This document shows, one piece after another, positions 20,506 through 30,638 of a stretch of 64,000 nt of DNA; the first letter of the stretch is position 1; every line of letters begins with the position of its first letter. Location: positions 434,001-498,000 of the forward strand of contig CANMFX010000003.1 of NCBI GenBank assembly GCA_947497315.1. Direction: 5' to 3'. The stretch comes from an uncultured Sphingomonadaceae bacterium. Its GTDB lineage: Bacteria; Pseudomonadota; Alphaproteobacteria; Sphingomonadales; Sphingomonadaceae. The notes below the pieces were generated by a model, which worked only from the letters and a program-made list of their open reading frames with translations, had not been told where the DNA came from and ran no database searches. Made by a program: the position numbers and the translations under genes.

Positions 20506-21618
20506 TCAATCGACATTTTCCCACCATTTTTCGTTCACATAGGGTTGATCTGCCTCAACCACTTCACCAATTGTTGGTGTCAATATATCAACTTTCTGTT
20601 CGGTGGCAGCTTCCAAGGCGCGGTCGATCGGCTCATCCCAATCATGAAGAGCTAGATTAAATGTCATCCAATGCACCGGAAGAAGACGTTTGCCACCCAC
20701 ATCCAAATGGACCCGGATAGCTTCTTCTGGCGTCATATGAATATCTCTCCACGACTGACCGGGGCCGTAAGCGCCCACTTTTACAATATTCAAATCAAAT
20801 GGACCCAACCGCTTTCCTATTTGGGCGAACAGTTTGGAATACCCACTATCACCGCTGTAGAAAACTTTGTGAGTTCCTCCAGAAATTGCCCAAGAACTCC
20901 AATGCGTCGCTTTGTTGTCCAGCAGCCCGCGACTTGAATAATGTCTATTGGGCGTGGCAATAATTGTCAGTTCACCGATATTGGCACTTTGCCACCAGTC
21001 CATTTCCACCACTTGGGTCGCTGGAATGTCCCAGTCTTCAAGATATTGTCCTACCCCCAGTGGAACAAAAAATTTCGTACCTTGAGCCGACAAATGGCGG
21101 ACCGTCGCTTCATCCAGATGATCATAGTGATTGTGGGAAATTACCACCGCATCAATACCGGTCAGTTGTTCCAGCTCAAGCGGGGCCTTGTGCGTTCGTT
21201 TGGGCCCGATAAACTGGAAAGGTGACACTCGTTGCGACAGCACCGGGTCGGTCAAAATGCGATAACCATCAATTTCCACCAATACGCTGGCATGGCCAAG
21301 CCAAATAGATCGAAGACCCGGTCGAGGACTATTTTGCAAATCGCTGGCATCTATAGGAGTTACCGGAACAGAACCTTCCGGTTCTCGCTGCTGCTCGCCA
21401 AAAAACTGCTCCTCAAGGAAATCCATGCCAAGCTCATTTTCGGCCTGACGTTCTTCATTCACAAATGCACCATCGACATAATGCTCGGAATTTTGAAGTC
21501 TGCTTTTTCGTTCTTTTGAAATGTCGGTGTGAAGATACCATGCCAATATTCCAACAAAGACCGCGATACCAAGAAGCAAGAATGCAATCCATTTTAGAAC
21601 ATTTTGCAATTTTATCAT
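20506..21618 (-). CDS. Membrane-anchored MBL-fold hydrolase (NAPE-PLD/RomA-like)
   Basis: 370 aa. N-terminal TM helix; SIWLGHASVLVEIDGYRILTDPVLSQRVSPF, VVISHNHYDHLD, SGDSGY. Confidence 0.87.
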   Translation of the reverse strand: MIKLQNVLKWIAFLLLGIAVFVGILAWYLHTDISKERKSRLQNSEHYVDGAFVNEERQAENELGMDFLEEQFFGEQQREPEGSVPVTPIDASDLQNSPRPGLRSIWLGHASVLVEIDGYRILTDPVLSQRVSPFQFIGPKRTHKAPLELEQLTGIDAVVISHNHYDHLDEATVRHLSAQGTKFFVPLGVGQYLEDWDIPATQVVEMDWWQSANIGELTIIATPNRHYSSRGLLDNKATHWSSWAISGGTHKVFYSGDSGYSKLFAQIGKRLGPFDLNIVKVGAYGPGQSWRDIHMTPEEAIRVHLDVGGKRLLPVHWMTFNLALHDWDEPIDRALEAATEQKVDILTPTIGEVVEADQPYVNEKWWENVD

Positions 21619-21945
21619 TTTCGGTTTCCTGCTCCCGCCTCATCCTGCGTTATTCGAGCAGAATACGGTGTTTCTAGCACGGTGATCACTATCTCCAAAT
21701 ACCGATGTTCCCTTTTGCGGCCCCGAGCAGAATTTCCGAAAACAAACTGTTGCGGTGTTCCTGCCAGGTACAAATTTCCTCGATTTTTCTGTTCTACAAG
21801 ACCGCTTTTGTGCGACCATGGCTTATGCCTGTTGCATGCCAATGTGATTCCCGAGTTCCATTCGCCATCGAGATCGCTCGACTCAATCGAATTTCAGTTC
21901 CATATCGCATATAATTTGTCTCCTTTCTGTGTGGAGTAACCTGCA

Positions 21946-22635
21946 ATGATCGACCTTTATTTTGCTCCCACGCCAAATGGCTGGAAAATCAGCGTGATGC
22001 TGGAGGAATGTGGGTTCGATTATAATGTCAAATGGGTGAATATCGGCGCCGGCGAACAGTTTGAGCCCGAGTTTCTGGCTATCAGCCCCAATAACCGGAT
22101 ACCCGCGATAGTCGATCATGATCCCATCGAAGACGATGAACCAGTCAGTGTTTTCGAGACGGGGGCGATCCTGCTTTACCTAGCAAACAAGGCAGAGAAA
22201 TTTCTGCCTGCTGATCTGCACGGCCAGATTGCCGCGACCGAATGGCTGATGTGGCAGATGGGTGGGCTCGGCCCGATGATGGGACAGCACGGCCATTTCA
22301 AACTCTACGCGCCGGATCGTATCACCTATGCAACCGAGCGCTATCGTAACGAGGTATTGCGATTATTCGGGGTTATGGACCGACGGCTTGGCGATCATGA
22401 TTATCTGGCGGGAGAGGATTACAGTATCGCCGACATGGCCTGTTTCCCGTGGGTGCAGACCTATAAGCGGCAGGAAATTGATCTGGCGGATTTCGTCAAT
22501 GTGAAGCGCTGGTACGAGATATTAAAGCAGCGCGAAGGGCTGCGGCGCGGCATGGCACTGGGGCGTGACAAGATTAATCGTAATCCTCAAGATGATGCCG
22601 AGGTGCGCAAGACGCTGTTCGGAATAAAGGAATGA
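21946..22635 (+). CDS. Glutathione S-transferase family protein
   Basis: 229 aa. N-terminal thioredoxin fold and C-terminal GST domain (DYSIADMACFPWVQTYKRQEIDL). Confidence 0.87.
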   Translation: MIDLYFAPTPNGWKISVMLEECGFDYNVKWVNIGAGEQFEPEFLAISPNNRIPAIVDHDPIEDDEPVSVFETGAILLYLANKAEKFLPADLHGQIAATEWLMWQMGGLGPMMGQHGHFKLYAPDRITYATERYRNEVLRLFGVMDRRLGDHDYLAGEDYSIADMACFPWVQTYKRQEIDLADFVNVKRWYEILKQREGLRRGMALGRDKINRNPQDDAEVRKTLFGIKE

Positions 22636-23264
22636 GCATGACCACCACAGTCGAGTTCTACTTCGATCTTTCGTCCCCGTGGACCTGTCTGGCCTTCCAC
22701 AACATTCAGCCGATTATTGCAGAAACCGGTGCAGAAATTATCTGGAAACCGTTTCTTGTGGGCGGCGTGTTTAATGCGGTGAACCAGAGCGTCTATGCCG
22801 CGCGCGAAAATGCTGACAATCCCAAATTTGTGCACAGCTTTCGGGTGATGAAAGACTGGGCGGCGCTGGTCGGAGTGCCGATGAATTTTCCGAGCGAGCA
22901 CCATCCGGTTAAATCCGTGCACGCGATGCGCGCCTGTTGCGCGCTGGAGGACGATCAGGCCGCGCTGCACAAATTCGCGACTGTAGCTTTCAATGCTTAT
23001 TATACCGATCAGCGTAATCTGGATGATCCGGCAGTATTGGCGGCAATTGCCAATGAAATCGGCATGGATGGTGAGGCGCTGGTCGCGCAGACGCAGGAGC
23101 AGGCTGTCAAAGACCGGCTGCGCGCCAATACAGAGGAAGCTATTGCCCGCGGCGCCTATGGGTCGCCCAGCATTTTTGTGCCTTATCAAGGTGGCGAGCG
23201 GATGTATTTTGGCAATGACCAGTTGCCGTTGGTTAATCGAGCGATTAAACTCGCGGCTGAATAA
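22632..23264 (+). CDS. 2-hydroxychromene-2-carboxylate isomerase (DsbA/kappa-GST family)
   Basis: 210 aa. VEFYFDLSSPWTCLAF, GVFNAVNQ, GAYGSPSIFV...YFGNDQL. Confidence 0.87.
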   Translation: MSMTTTVEFYFDLSSPWTCLAFHNIQPIIAETGAEIIWKPFLVGGVFNAVNQSVYAARENADNPKFVHSFRVMKDWAALVGVPMNFPSEHHPVKSVHAMRACCALEDDQAALHKFATVAFNAYYTDQRNLDDPAVLAAIANEIGMDGEALVAQTQEQAVKDRLRANTEEAIARGAYGSPSIFVPYQGGERMYFGNDQLPLVNRAIKLAAE

Positions 23265-23307
23265 CTGAACGAATCCAATCATAGCCCAGAAACACGGGAG
23301 CCTAATC

Positions 23308-24090
23308 ATGTCAGAACGCGTCACCATTTCGGTTGAAAATCATATTGCCGATGTCCGGTTTAACCGGCCGGACAAGATGAACGCGCTCGATCCAGAGCAG
23401 ATTGATGCGATCATCGATGCGACCGACAAGCTTGCCGAAATGAAGGATGTGCGGGCGATTGTGCTGTCGGGCAATGGCAAAGGCTTTTGTGCGGGGCTGG
23501 ACATGGCCAGCTTCACGCAGTCGAGCACGACCGGCAGTCTGGTCGACCGCAGCTACGGCAATGCCAATAAATATCAGCATGTCGTGCTGCAATGGCGGCG
23601 GCTCGCGGCGCCGGTTATTGTCGCCATTCATGGTGCTTGTGTCGGTGGCGGCCTGCAATTCGCATCGGCAGGGGACGTGAGGATTGCGGCGCCTGACTCG
23701 AAACTATCGATCATGGAAATGCGCTGGGGGCTGATCCCGGACATGGGCAGCTACACGACTTGGCGGAGTTTTGTGCGCGATGATATCTTGCGTGAACTGA
23801 CCTACACCAACCGGATTTTCTCTGGCGAAGAAGGTAAGGAATTAGGCTTTGTCTCGCACCTCGCCGATGATCCCCATGCCAAAGCGATGGAGCTGGCAGC
23901 GGAAATTGCCGGCAAGAACCCCGATGCCATCAAAGCCGCCAAGCGGTTGATGAACCAGCTGCCCGATATGAATGAAGACGAGATTCTGATGATGGAAAGC
24001 GTCGAGCAGGACAAGGTGAGCAGGGCGCCCAATCAGAAAGAAGCTGTCATGGCCTTCATGCAGAAACGTGCGGCCAACTTTAACGACTAG
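23308..24090 (+). CDS. Crotonase/enoyl-CoA hydratase family protein
   Basis: 260 aa. NRPDKMNALD, GNGKGFCAGLDMASF, HGACVGGGLQFASAGDVRIAAPDSKLSIMEMRWGLIPDMG. Confidence 0.92.
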   Translation: MSERVTISVENHIADVRFNRPDKMNALDPEQIDAIIDATDKLAEMKDVRAIVLSGNGKGFCAGLDMASFTQSSTTGSLVDRSYGNANKYQHVVLQWRRLAAPVIVAIHGACVGGGLQFASAGDVRIAAPDSKLSIMEMRWGLIPDMGSYTTWRSFVRDDILRELTYTNRIFSGEEGKELGFVSHLADDPHAKAMELAAEIAGKNPDAIKAAKRLMNQLPDMNEDEILMMESVEQDKVSRAPNQKEAVMAFMQKRAANFND

Positions 24091-24093
24091 CGC

Positions 24094-24528
24094 CTAGCCG
24101 CGTTTTACCATCTGCGCTTCGAGCACCGCCCGGAATTCGCGGTCAATAATCTTGGCGCCTTGCGTGTTGGTCAACACCAAAGTGGTGGTGCAGGTGGCGA
24201 CGCACAGGTCCTTCTGGAACGCGGCTGATAATATATCCCAAGATGAATTGCCAATCCGGCCAATACCACTGCAAATCTCTGCGTCCTCCGGGAAATGAGC
24301 CTCACGCAGATAGTTGATCTGCACCGCCGCGATCAGCCAGCGGTCGCCTTCGGTCCGGTTTTCCATGCCCATGGACCGGTTAAACCGGACCCGGCCATTT
24401 TCAAACAAGTCGGCCATCGCAACGTTGTTGATATGGCCGAGCAGGTCCATGTCGCCAAAGCGCGTCTGGGTGACATTGGAAAAGGGATAGCTCGCCTTTG
24501 ACAGCTGCCAGGGTTCAGGCTTGGGCAT
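24094..24528 (-). CDS. Acyl-CoA thioesterase (4-hydroxybenzoyl-CoA thioesterase-like hotdog)
   Basis: 144 aa. TQTRFGDMDLLGHINNVAMADLFENGRVRF. Confidence 0.85.
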   Translation of the reverse strand: MPKPEPWQLSKASYPFSNVTQTRFGDMDLLGHINNVAMADLFENGRVRFNRSMGMENRTEGDRWLIAAVQINYLREAHFPEDAEICSGIGRIGNSSWDILSAAFQKDLCVATCTTTLVLTNTQGAKIIDREFRAVLEAQMVKRG

Positions 24529-24558
24529 AGGGTACTCTTTGAATTTGTAATCCGGAAA

Positions 24559-25986
24559 CTAGTGCATCTTGGCGAGCAAGTCGTTCTGCAGATGCTTGCA
24601 AAGCCATAGATAGGCAAGGCCGGACAGGCCATAGATCATGGCTGTGAAGCGCAATGCATCGCGCACCCCTTCGCCCGTGACCTGACGACATGCTTCCAGA
24701 ACGGCCTGGCTACCAGCGGCCAATATGTCTGCATCGGTACCCTTGCAAAGTTCCAATGTCATCTGGCTGCTCAAGGCGGCATTGCTACTGACATAGGACG
24801 CTGACAAATAGTCGCTTATCGCACCAACAAACAGAGGACCAAGACCATATCCGATCAGGTTGACCACGAATAGCAATATAGCGATTGCAGTCGCTCTTGC
24901 TTTCACATCGACCACACCTTGCGCAATCGTATATTGTGAACCCAGATAGGTATAGTGCAGGAATGCCGCAACGATGAGCATCACCAAAGCGGTTGCCTGG
25001 CTGTCTGTTGAAAAGCCAATCCAATATAGCGGCAACGATATAATAAGAGACCATCCTGGAACCCAAGCTACAGAGTTAACGTAGCGACCACTCAGCTTCT
25101 CGATCGCATATCCTCCTCCAAAGGTTCCTGCCGCCGCTGCGAGCGACACGGGAAGAACCAGCTGGAGGGCAGCATCGGCGATACTCAATTCATGCACGCG
25201 AACGAAGAAAGACACCTGGAAACTGGAAACCCCGTAACCAACAAAGGCGACAATCGTCGCCGCCAGAGCGTTGATCCAGTAGCTGCGGTTTCCGCTCAGT
25301 CTTTTCAGCGTTTCGCCAAAGCCCAGCTTCTCCAACTGTGGTGTGCCGGGAGGGTCAGAATAGCCTCGCGGTGGCTCCTTGATCGTGAACAATACGATCA
25401 GGCCAATGACTACCCCGGGAAGGCCCAATATTATAAACGCCTCGCGCCAGGAAAAAGCTTCCGCAATAGGGCCGCCAAAAGCAGCAGCCAACGCGCTGCC
25501 CAGCGTCACGCCCATTGCGTAAATCGCGAGTGCCCGTGCCCGGCTTCGCGGCGGAAAATAGTCTGCGATGATTGAGTTGGCGGGCGGTGTGCAGCCTGCT
25601 TCACCGATTCCTACACCAATACGAAATACCAGCAATGCGATGAAGCTTCCTGCGAGCCCGCATAGCGCCGTCATGACTGACCAGAAGATGACGCTGAATG
25701 CGATAATGCGAACACGGTTATATTGTTCTGCAAACCGCGCGATCGGAATTCCGAAAAGCGTATAGGTCAGGGCAAACCCAAAGCCCGAAAGCAAGCCGAA
25801 TTGTAAATCCGTGAGTTGAAATTCCTGAATGATTGGTTCTGAAATAACGCCAATCAAAGCGCGGTCGATAAAGTTGAGTGTATAAACAACGAGCAATGAA
25901 AACAGAACGTAGTTGCGATAACCACTCGTACCAAATGCCTGTCCGGTATTTGTGGTGGGCGAGCCCTGGGCCTGGGTTGCGCTCAT
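24559..25986 (-). CDS. MFS transporter
   Basis: 12-TM pattern. GVGIGEAGCTPPANSIIADYFPPRSRARALAIYAMGVTLGSALA, typical of sphingomonad spinster-like MFS. Start at MSATQAQGS. Confidence 0.9.
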   Translation of the reverse strand: MSATQAQGSPTTNTGQAFGTSGYRNYVLFSLLVVYTLNFIDRALIGVISEPIIQEFQLTDLQFGLLSGFGFALTYTLFGIPIARFAEQYNRVRIIAFSVIFWSVMTALCGLAGSFIALLVFRIGVGIGEAGCTPPANSIIADYFPPRSRARALAIYAMGVTLGSALAAAFGGPIAEAFSWREAFIILGLPGVVIGLIVLFTIKEPPRGYSDPPGTPQLEKLGFGETLKRLSGNRSYWINALAATIVAFVGYGVSSFQVSFFVRVHELSIADAALQLVLPVSLAAAAGTFGGGYAIEKLSGRYVNSVAWVPGWSLIISLPLYWIGFSTDSQATALVMLIVAAFLHYTYLGSQYTIAQGVVDVKARATAIAILLFVVNLIGYGLGPLFVGAISDYLSASYVSSNAALSSQMTLELCKGTDADILAAGSQAVLEACRQVTGEGVRDALRFTAMIYGLSGLAYLWLCKHLQNDLLAKMH

Positions 25987-26081
25987 ATCATCTCCTAAAT
26001 CTGTTTTTTGAGATGATGGCCTGATCCGTCTTGCAAGTCCAGCACGCATTGTCTGGTTTTTCAATAAATTGCTTTGAATTG

Positions 26082-26101
26082 TGTTACATTATGTTACATC
26101 A
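26082..26101. repeat. Tandem direct repeat TGTTACATTA/TGTTACATCA in a divergent intergenic region
   Basis: Two adjacent 10-mers matching at 9 of 10 positions, between the MFS and glycosyltransferase genes. Confidence 0.6.
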
Positions 26102-26209
26102 AGATATATCTCGGTAGGCTCATTTCCGCAGGCAGCGGTTGCAGCATTGTTGTTTCGAGCGGGGAATTGGACTGGTAATATTGCCGAAACGACGGGGGCG
26201 TCGCAACAA

Positions 26210-27634
26210 ATGAATGATTATATTCTACCGGCTGTTGAGGTCGTACAAAAGGAATTGCTTCTCTTCGCAAGCTTGTGTTTTATCATCGGATCCATTGACG
26301 ACATCATATTTGACATGATGTGGATCGTTCATTCCGCGAAACGGAAATTCCTGATCTATAGCCAATATGATCGTGCTGTTGTCGAGCAACTGCCGTCTTC
26401 GGACCAGGATCAACCGCTTGCCATATTTGTGCCGGCATGGCGTGAGGCTGCGGTTATAGGGATCATGCTGCGACGATGTTTGGTGCAATGGGGCCAGGGC
26501 AACTATCGTATCTACGTCGGCTGCTACCCCAATGATGATGAGACAATCGCGGCGGTAGCGGATGTGGCGGCCGGTGCGCGGAACATCCGTATCATCATTT
26601 GCGACCATGATGGCCCGACGTCCAAAGCGGATTGTCTGAACCGATTGTGGCGAGCACTATGCGAAGACGAGATTCTTGAATCGACCAGCTACAAGGCCAT
26701 CATTCTTCAGGATGCGGAGGACCTCGTGCACCCCAATGCTCTGGAATTGTTCGACTATCTGATCGACCGCGCATCACTTGTGCAGATACCGGTTATTCCG
26801 CGCCGCGCCTCGCGCTCGACATGGGTGGCGGGTCATTATGGTGACGAGTTTGCTGAACTGCACGGCAAACAAATGGTGTTGAGAGAAGCTCTTGGCGTAT
26901 CCATTCCGGCGGCAGGGGTGGGATGTGCTTTCAGCCGGAGTGCTCTCGGCAAGCTGTCCGCCCGAACCCAGGGCAAGCCGTTTGATGCGTCCAGTCTTAC
27001 TGAGGATTACGAACTTGGCATCAACCTGACCGAAGGGGACGCCCGCGGAATCTTTGCGCGGCTCAAGGACCGACATGGTCAATGGGTGGCTACACAGGAA
27101 TTTTTTCCGGACAATTTTGAAGATGCGATAAGACAGAAAAGCCGCTGGATGATCGGTATAGCCTTGTCAGGGTGGGATCGGCTCGGATGGAAAGCTTGTT
27201 GGCGTGAAAACTGGATGCGCCTGCGCGATCGCAAAGCCAGTTTCGCGGCCATCATTCTGGCATTGGCTTACATCGCAATTCTGCTGACAGGATTATTATA
27301 TGTTGTCGGCCTAACGGGCCTTTATCAGCCCGGACCGGTTTCCGGTTTGCTGAAAACCATGCTTGCGTTCAATGCCCTGTTTTTGTTGTGGCGACTGGCG
27401 ATCAAGGGTTATTTTGTATTTGCGCTTTATGGATTGCGCGAAGCCTTGCTCTCGGTTCCTCGAACATTTGTAGCCAATATGATCAACATATTGGCGGCCA
27501 AGCGCGCTCTTGTTCAATATCTGCAAATTCTCTCCGGTGCTCCGGCCAGATGGGAAAAAACAAGCCATTTTCATCCCGATACCGCCAATGTCAAGCGGCT
27601 AAGAGCAACCGAAAACATCCGCCGGAGCCAATAA
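26210..27634 (+). CDS. NfrB-like processive family 2 glycosyltransferase, membrane bound
   Basis: VVQKELLLFASLCFIIGSIDDIIFDMMWI N-terminus; GT2 motifs QDAEDLVHP, TEDYELG, QKSRW; C-terminal TM helices. Start at MNDYILP. Confidence 0.82.
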   Translation: MNDYILPAVEVVQKELLLFASLCFIIGSIDDIIFDMMWIVHSAKRKFLIYSQYDRAVVEQLPSSDQDQPLAIFVPAWREAAVIGIMLRRCLVQWGQGNYRIYVGCYPNDDETIAAVADVAAGARNIRIIICDHDGPTSKADCLNRLWRALCEDEILESTSYKAIILQDAEDLVHPNALELFDYLIDRASLVQIPVIPRRASRSTWVAGHYGDEFAELHGKQMVLREALGVSIPAAGVGCAFSRSALGKLSARTQGKPFDASSLTEDYELGINLTEGDARGIFARLKDRHGQWVATQEFFPDNFEDAIRQKSRWMIGIALSGWDRLGWKACWRENWMRLRDRKASFAAIILALAYIAILLTGLLYVVGLTGLYQPGPVSGLLKTMLAFNALFLLWRLAIKGYFVFALYGLREALLSVPRTFVANMINILAAKRALVQYLQILSGAPARWEKTSHFHPDTANVKRLRATENIRRSQ

Positions 27635-27638
27635 ACCC

Positions 27639-28751
27639 ATGTCCATCAATAAAGGCGCTCCGTTGAGAGCGCTCTCCACCATTGCTATCCTCTGGATAGC
27701 GGTCCGGATTGTTTGGGAAGCGATATTTCCCTCTGCGAATTTGCAGCCAGCAATGGCCGCAAAAATTGATGCTAGCGTGCCGCTCGATGAAAACGCCGTC
27801 GAACCTTTGATCCCGCCACCGGCTGTTTTTGATAAAATTGCCTTAATCAGCCGTAAGCCGGAACCGCCGGGTGATCGAGGGCAGGGACAGACCCGCTGCC
27901 AAAAGGTGCCGTCTTTGGCGGTGGGCATGTCCGGCAAATGGCTACAACAGGCGTTACTCGTGAAAACACAATCTGAATCGTCAAAACCGCCCAACTCCAC
28001 GGGTGTTGGGGAGCCGATATCGTCAATATCACCAATTGAGGTTTCGGCTTCAAAAAGAACTGCTGGCTTGTCTCCGTCATCAAAGCCTCTATCTGGCTAC
28101 CTCTGGGCCTTTGCTAGACAAAATAACGGTCTGGCACAGTTCGGCGCGGCGGCACCAATTGCGCAATCGCCGGGCGGACAATATGGTGGGAGCCAGGCAG
28201 GAGCCATTGTGGCCTATCGATTGGCAGGAAACGAGCGGCGTAGCCTATCGACTTTTGTTCGCCTGTCGACTGCCCTGTCCACCGCTGGTGAAGAGGAATT
28301 GGCGATAGGCGTAAGCGCCAAGCCTTTCACCAAGCTGCCCTTGTCCGTGTTTGCTGAACAACGGCTAGGTGCAAAGAATTTTCGCAATCGCGGGACATCG
28401 GTCTACGTGGCGGGGGGAACCGGGCCGGATAGGCTGTGGGCCGATTTCAATCTGGAAACCTATGGGCAGGCGGGCTTTGTCTTTGCCGATAACAGCAGCT
28501 ATTTTTTTGATGCTTCGGCTACCTTGCAGCGCAGGTTATGGGCGCGCGGTGACTATAAGGTTACGGCCGGGGCCGGAATCTGGGCAGGAGGACAAGAAGG
28601 ATTGACGCGGGTGGATATCGGACCGCGGGCCAATCTTCATATCCCGCTAGGTAAGTTGGATACGCGACTTTCACTGGATTGGCGGCAGCGAGTTGGCGGG
28701 AATGCACTGCCGGATTCTGGATTGGCAGTAACTGTCGCAACGGGGTTTTGA
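27639..28751 (+). CDS. NfrA C-terminal-like outer membrane protein
   Basis: 370 aa. N-terminal TM/signal, proline/serine-rich linker, C-terminal beta-rich segment (FAEQRLGAKNFRNRGTSVYVAGGTGPDRLWADFNLETYGQAGFVF...) ending in F. Confidence 0.6.
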   Translation: MSINKGAPLRALSTIAILWIAVRIVWEAIFPSANLQPAMAAKIDASVPLDENAVEPLIPPPAVFDKIALISRKPEPPGDRGQGQTRCQKVPSLAVGMSGKWLQQALLVKTQSESSKPPNSTGVGEPISSISPIEVSASKRTAGLSPSSKPLSGYLWAFARQNNGLAQFGAAAPIAQSPGGQYGGSQAGAIVAYRLAGNERRSLSTFVRLSTALSTAGEEELAIGVSAKPFTKLPLSVFAEQRLGAKNFRNRGTSVYVAGGTGPDRLWADFNLETYGQAGFVFADNSSYFFDASATLQRRLWARGDYKVTAGAGIWAGGQEGLTRVDIGPRANLHIPLGKLDTRLSLDWRQRVGGNALPDSGLAVTVATGF

Positions 28752-28843
28752 TGATCTTGTGTTTCGGGTTTCTCAAAGATTCTTGACCATAGTTAGGTCA
28801 AGTCCCTTTATCCTGTAACGAAAAGGGATTAGTCCTTGGAAAT

Positions 28844-29758
28844 ATGGATATTTACCTCCCAATAGCCAATTTGTCGGTCGATGCGTTTGTCATCGTGTTG
28901 CTCGGCGGCCTGGTGGGTATCCTGTCAGGCATGTTCGGTGTTGGTGGTGGTTTTCTCACCACGCCGCTTTTGATCTTCTATGGCATTCCGCCAACCGTCG
29001 CTGCAGCGTCGGCGTCGACACAGGTTACAGGTGCCAGTATTTCCGGGGTTGCGGCCCACATGCGTCGGAAGGGCGTTGATTTTCGGATGGGGGCAATCCT
29101 GGTGGTTGGCGGGATTGTTGGCACTTTGATAGGCACCGGGCTGTTCCAGATTCTGCAGCGCTGGGGTCAGATTGATACCGTAATTTCCGTGTTATATGTT
29201 CTGATGCTCGGCAGCATTGGCGCGATGATGGCCAAAGAATCCTGGGGCAGCGTCAAGGCGGTTCGCTCCGGCAAGCCGTTGCCAGCGCGTAAAAGGCGGC
29301 ATCATCCCCTGGTCGCGAACCTGCCGATGCGATGGCGCTTCTATCGTTCCGGGCTCTATATCTCGCCCATCGCGCCTTTCGTGCTCGGTCTGATGACCGG
29401 GATATTGACAATGCTACTTGGTGTCGGCGGCGGATTTATAATGGTTCCAGCGATGCTGTATCTGCTTGGCATGGGCGCGCAGGTTGTGGTTGGCACCTCG
29501 CTTTTTCAGATATTGTTTGTCACCATTGCCTCAACCATGATGCACAGCATGACAACGAGAGCAGTAGACATCGTTCTGGCCAGCCTACTGCTGATCGGCA
29601 GTGTCACCGGCGCGCAGCTTGGCGCGAAATTTGCGCAGCGGATGCGGCCGGAATATCTGCGGCTGGCCTTGGCCGTGATGGTGTTGTTGGTTGCCATTCG
29701 CATGGCGTTGGGGCTCGGTTTCCAGCCGGATGAGATTTACACGGTGCAGCTGTTATGA
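28844..29758 (+). CDS. Sulfite exporter TauE/SafE family permease
   Basis: 304 aa. GGLVGILSGMFGVGGGFLTTPLLIFYGIPPTVA and internal repeat GVGGGFIMVPAMLYLLGM. Confidence 0.9.
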   Translation: MDIYLPIANLSVDAFVIVLLGGLVGILSGMFGVGGGFLTTPLLIFYGIPPTVAAASASTQVTGASISGVAAHMRRKGVDFRMGAILVVGGIVGTLIGTGLFQILQRWGQIDTVISVLYVLMLGSIGAMMAKESWGSVKAVRSGKPLPARKRRHHPLVANLPMRWRFYRSGLYISPIAPFVLGLMTGILTMLLGVGGGFIMVPAMLYLLGMGAQVVVGTSLFQILFVTIASTMMHSMTTRAVDIVLASLLLIGSVTGAQLGAKFAQRMRPEYLRLALAVMVLLVAIRMALGLGFQPDEIYTVQLL

Positions 29759-30528
29759 GCGGACTGAAATCGAAATTCGCGACGATTTTATGCGCTCTTG
29801 GTGTTCTGTTTTTAACTACCGCGAACACGCCGGTTCTGGTGCCTGATGTGTCTCAGGACAAGATCAGCATCCAGGGTGATTTTAACGGCGCGCAGCTGTT
29901 GTTATTTGGTGCGATCACTTATCCGCCGGGTACGCCCAACCGTGATCAGGCCGATATTGTCGTCGTGCTTAAAGGCCCGACGGAATCCATTGTACTTCGC
30001 GAAAAGCAGCAGGTAGCAGGGATCTGGATCAACGCTGCAAGCAGCGAATTTCGCTCCGCCCCCGGTTATTATGCCGTTGCTTCCTCGCGGCCGGTGGAAG
30101 AGATTGTAGATGACAAGACAGCCGATATTTACGAGCTCGGCCTCGATCATCTGCAATTGTCACCCGCCAGTGCCATTGACAGCAGGGAACTGGACCGATT
30201 TACCGACGGACTGGTGGATTTGAACACGCGCGGCAGATTGTACAAGAACCTGCCCAACAGCGTCGAAATCACCGATTCCGTTCTTTATCAGGCGCGGATC
30301 AATTTGCCTGCCAGCGTGCCCGTTGGTAAATATTCTGCCGAGACGTTCCTGATCATTGATGGCCGTGTTGAAGCCGCTGAAATCAAAGACATTACCATCG
30401 AGAAAATCGGGTTGGGGCGGTTTATCACCAACCTGTCGCAGGAAAACGGCTTTATCTACGGCCTGCTGGCGGTTCTGATTTCCGTCATTCTGGGCTGGGC
30501 CGCAGGCTATTTGTTCCGGAAAATCTGA
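29755..30528 (+). CDS. TIGR02186 family protein
   Basis: 257 aa. Signal peptide, LVPDVSQDKISIQGDFNGAQLLLFGAI, C-terminal TM helix. Overlaps the tauE-like gene, a known pairing. Confidence 0.82.
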   Translation: MSGLKSKFATILCALGVLFLTTANTPVLVPDVSQDKISIQGDFNGAQLLLFGAITYPPGTPNRDQADIVVVLKGPTESIVLREKQQVAGIWINAASSEFRSAPGYYAVASSRPVEEIVDDKTADIYELGLDHLQLSPASAIDSRELDRFTDGLVDLNTRGRLYKNLPNSVEITDSVLYQARINLPASVPVGKYSAETFLIIDGRVEAAEIKDITIEKIGLGRFITNLSQENGFIYGLLAVLISVILGWAAGYLFRKI

Positions 30529-30638
30529 CGCAATCCGCTTGTTCGCCGGCGGACTACCTTTTTGAGAGGCCGGTAAATCTTCCTTAACCATGATGGCTTA
30601 ATCCAGCTGGTAGATAAACAATACAGGATTGTGCCTTC

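Noticed and set aside
28844-30528. TauE-like permease plus TIGR02186 protein as a new system
   Set aside because: The pairing is already recognised as a conserved two-gene unit.
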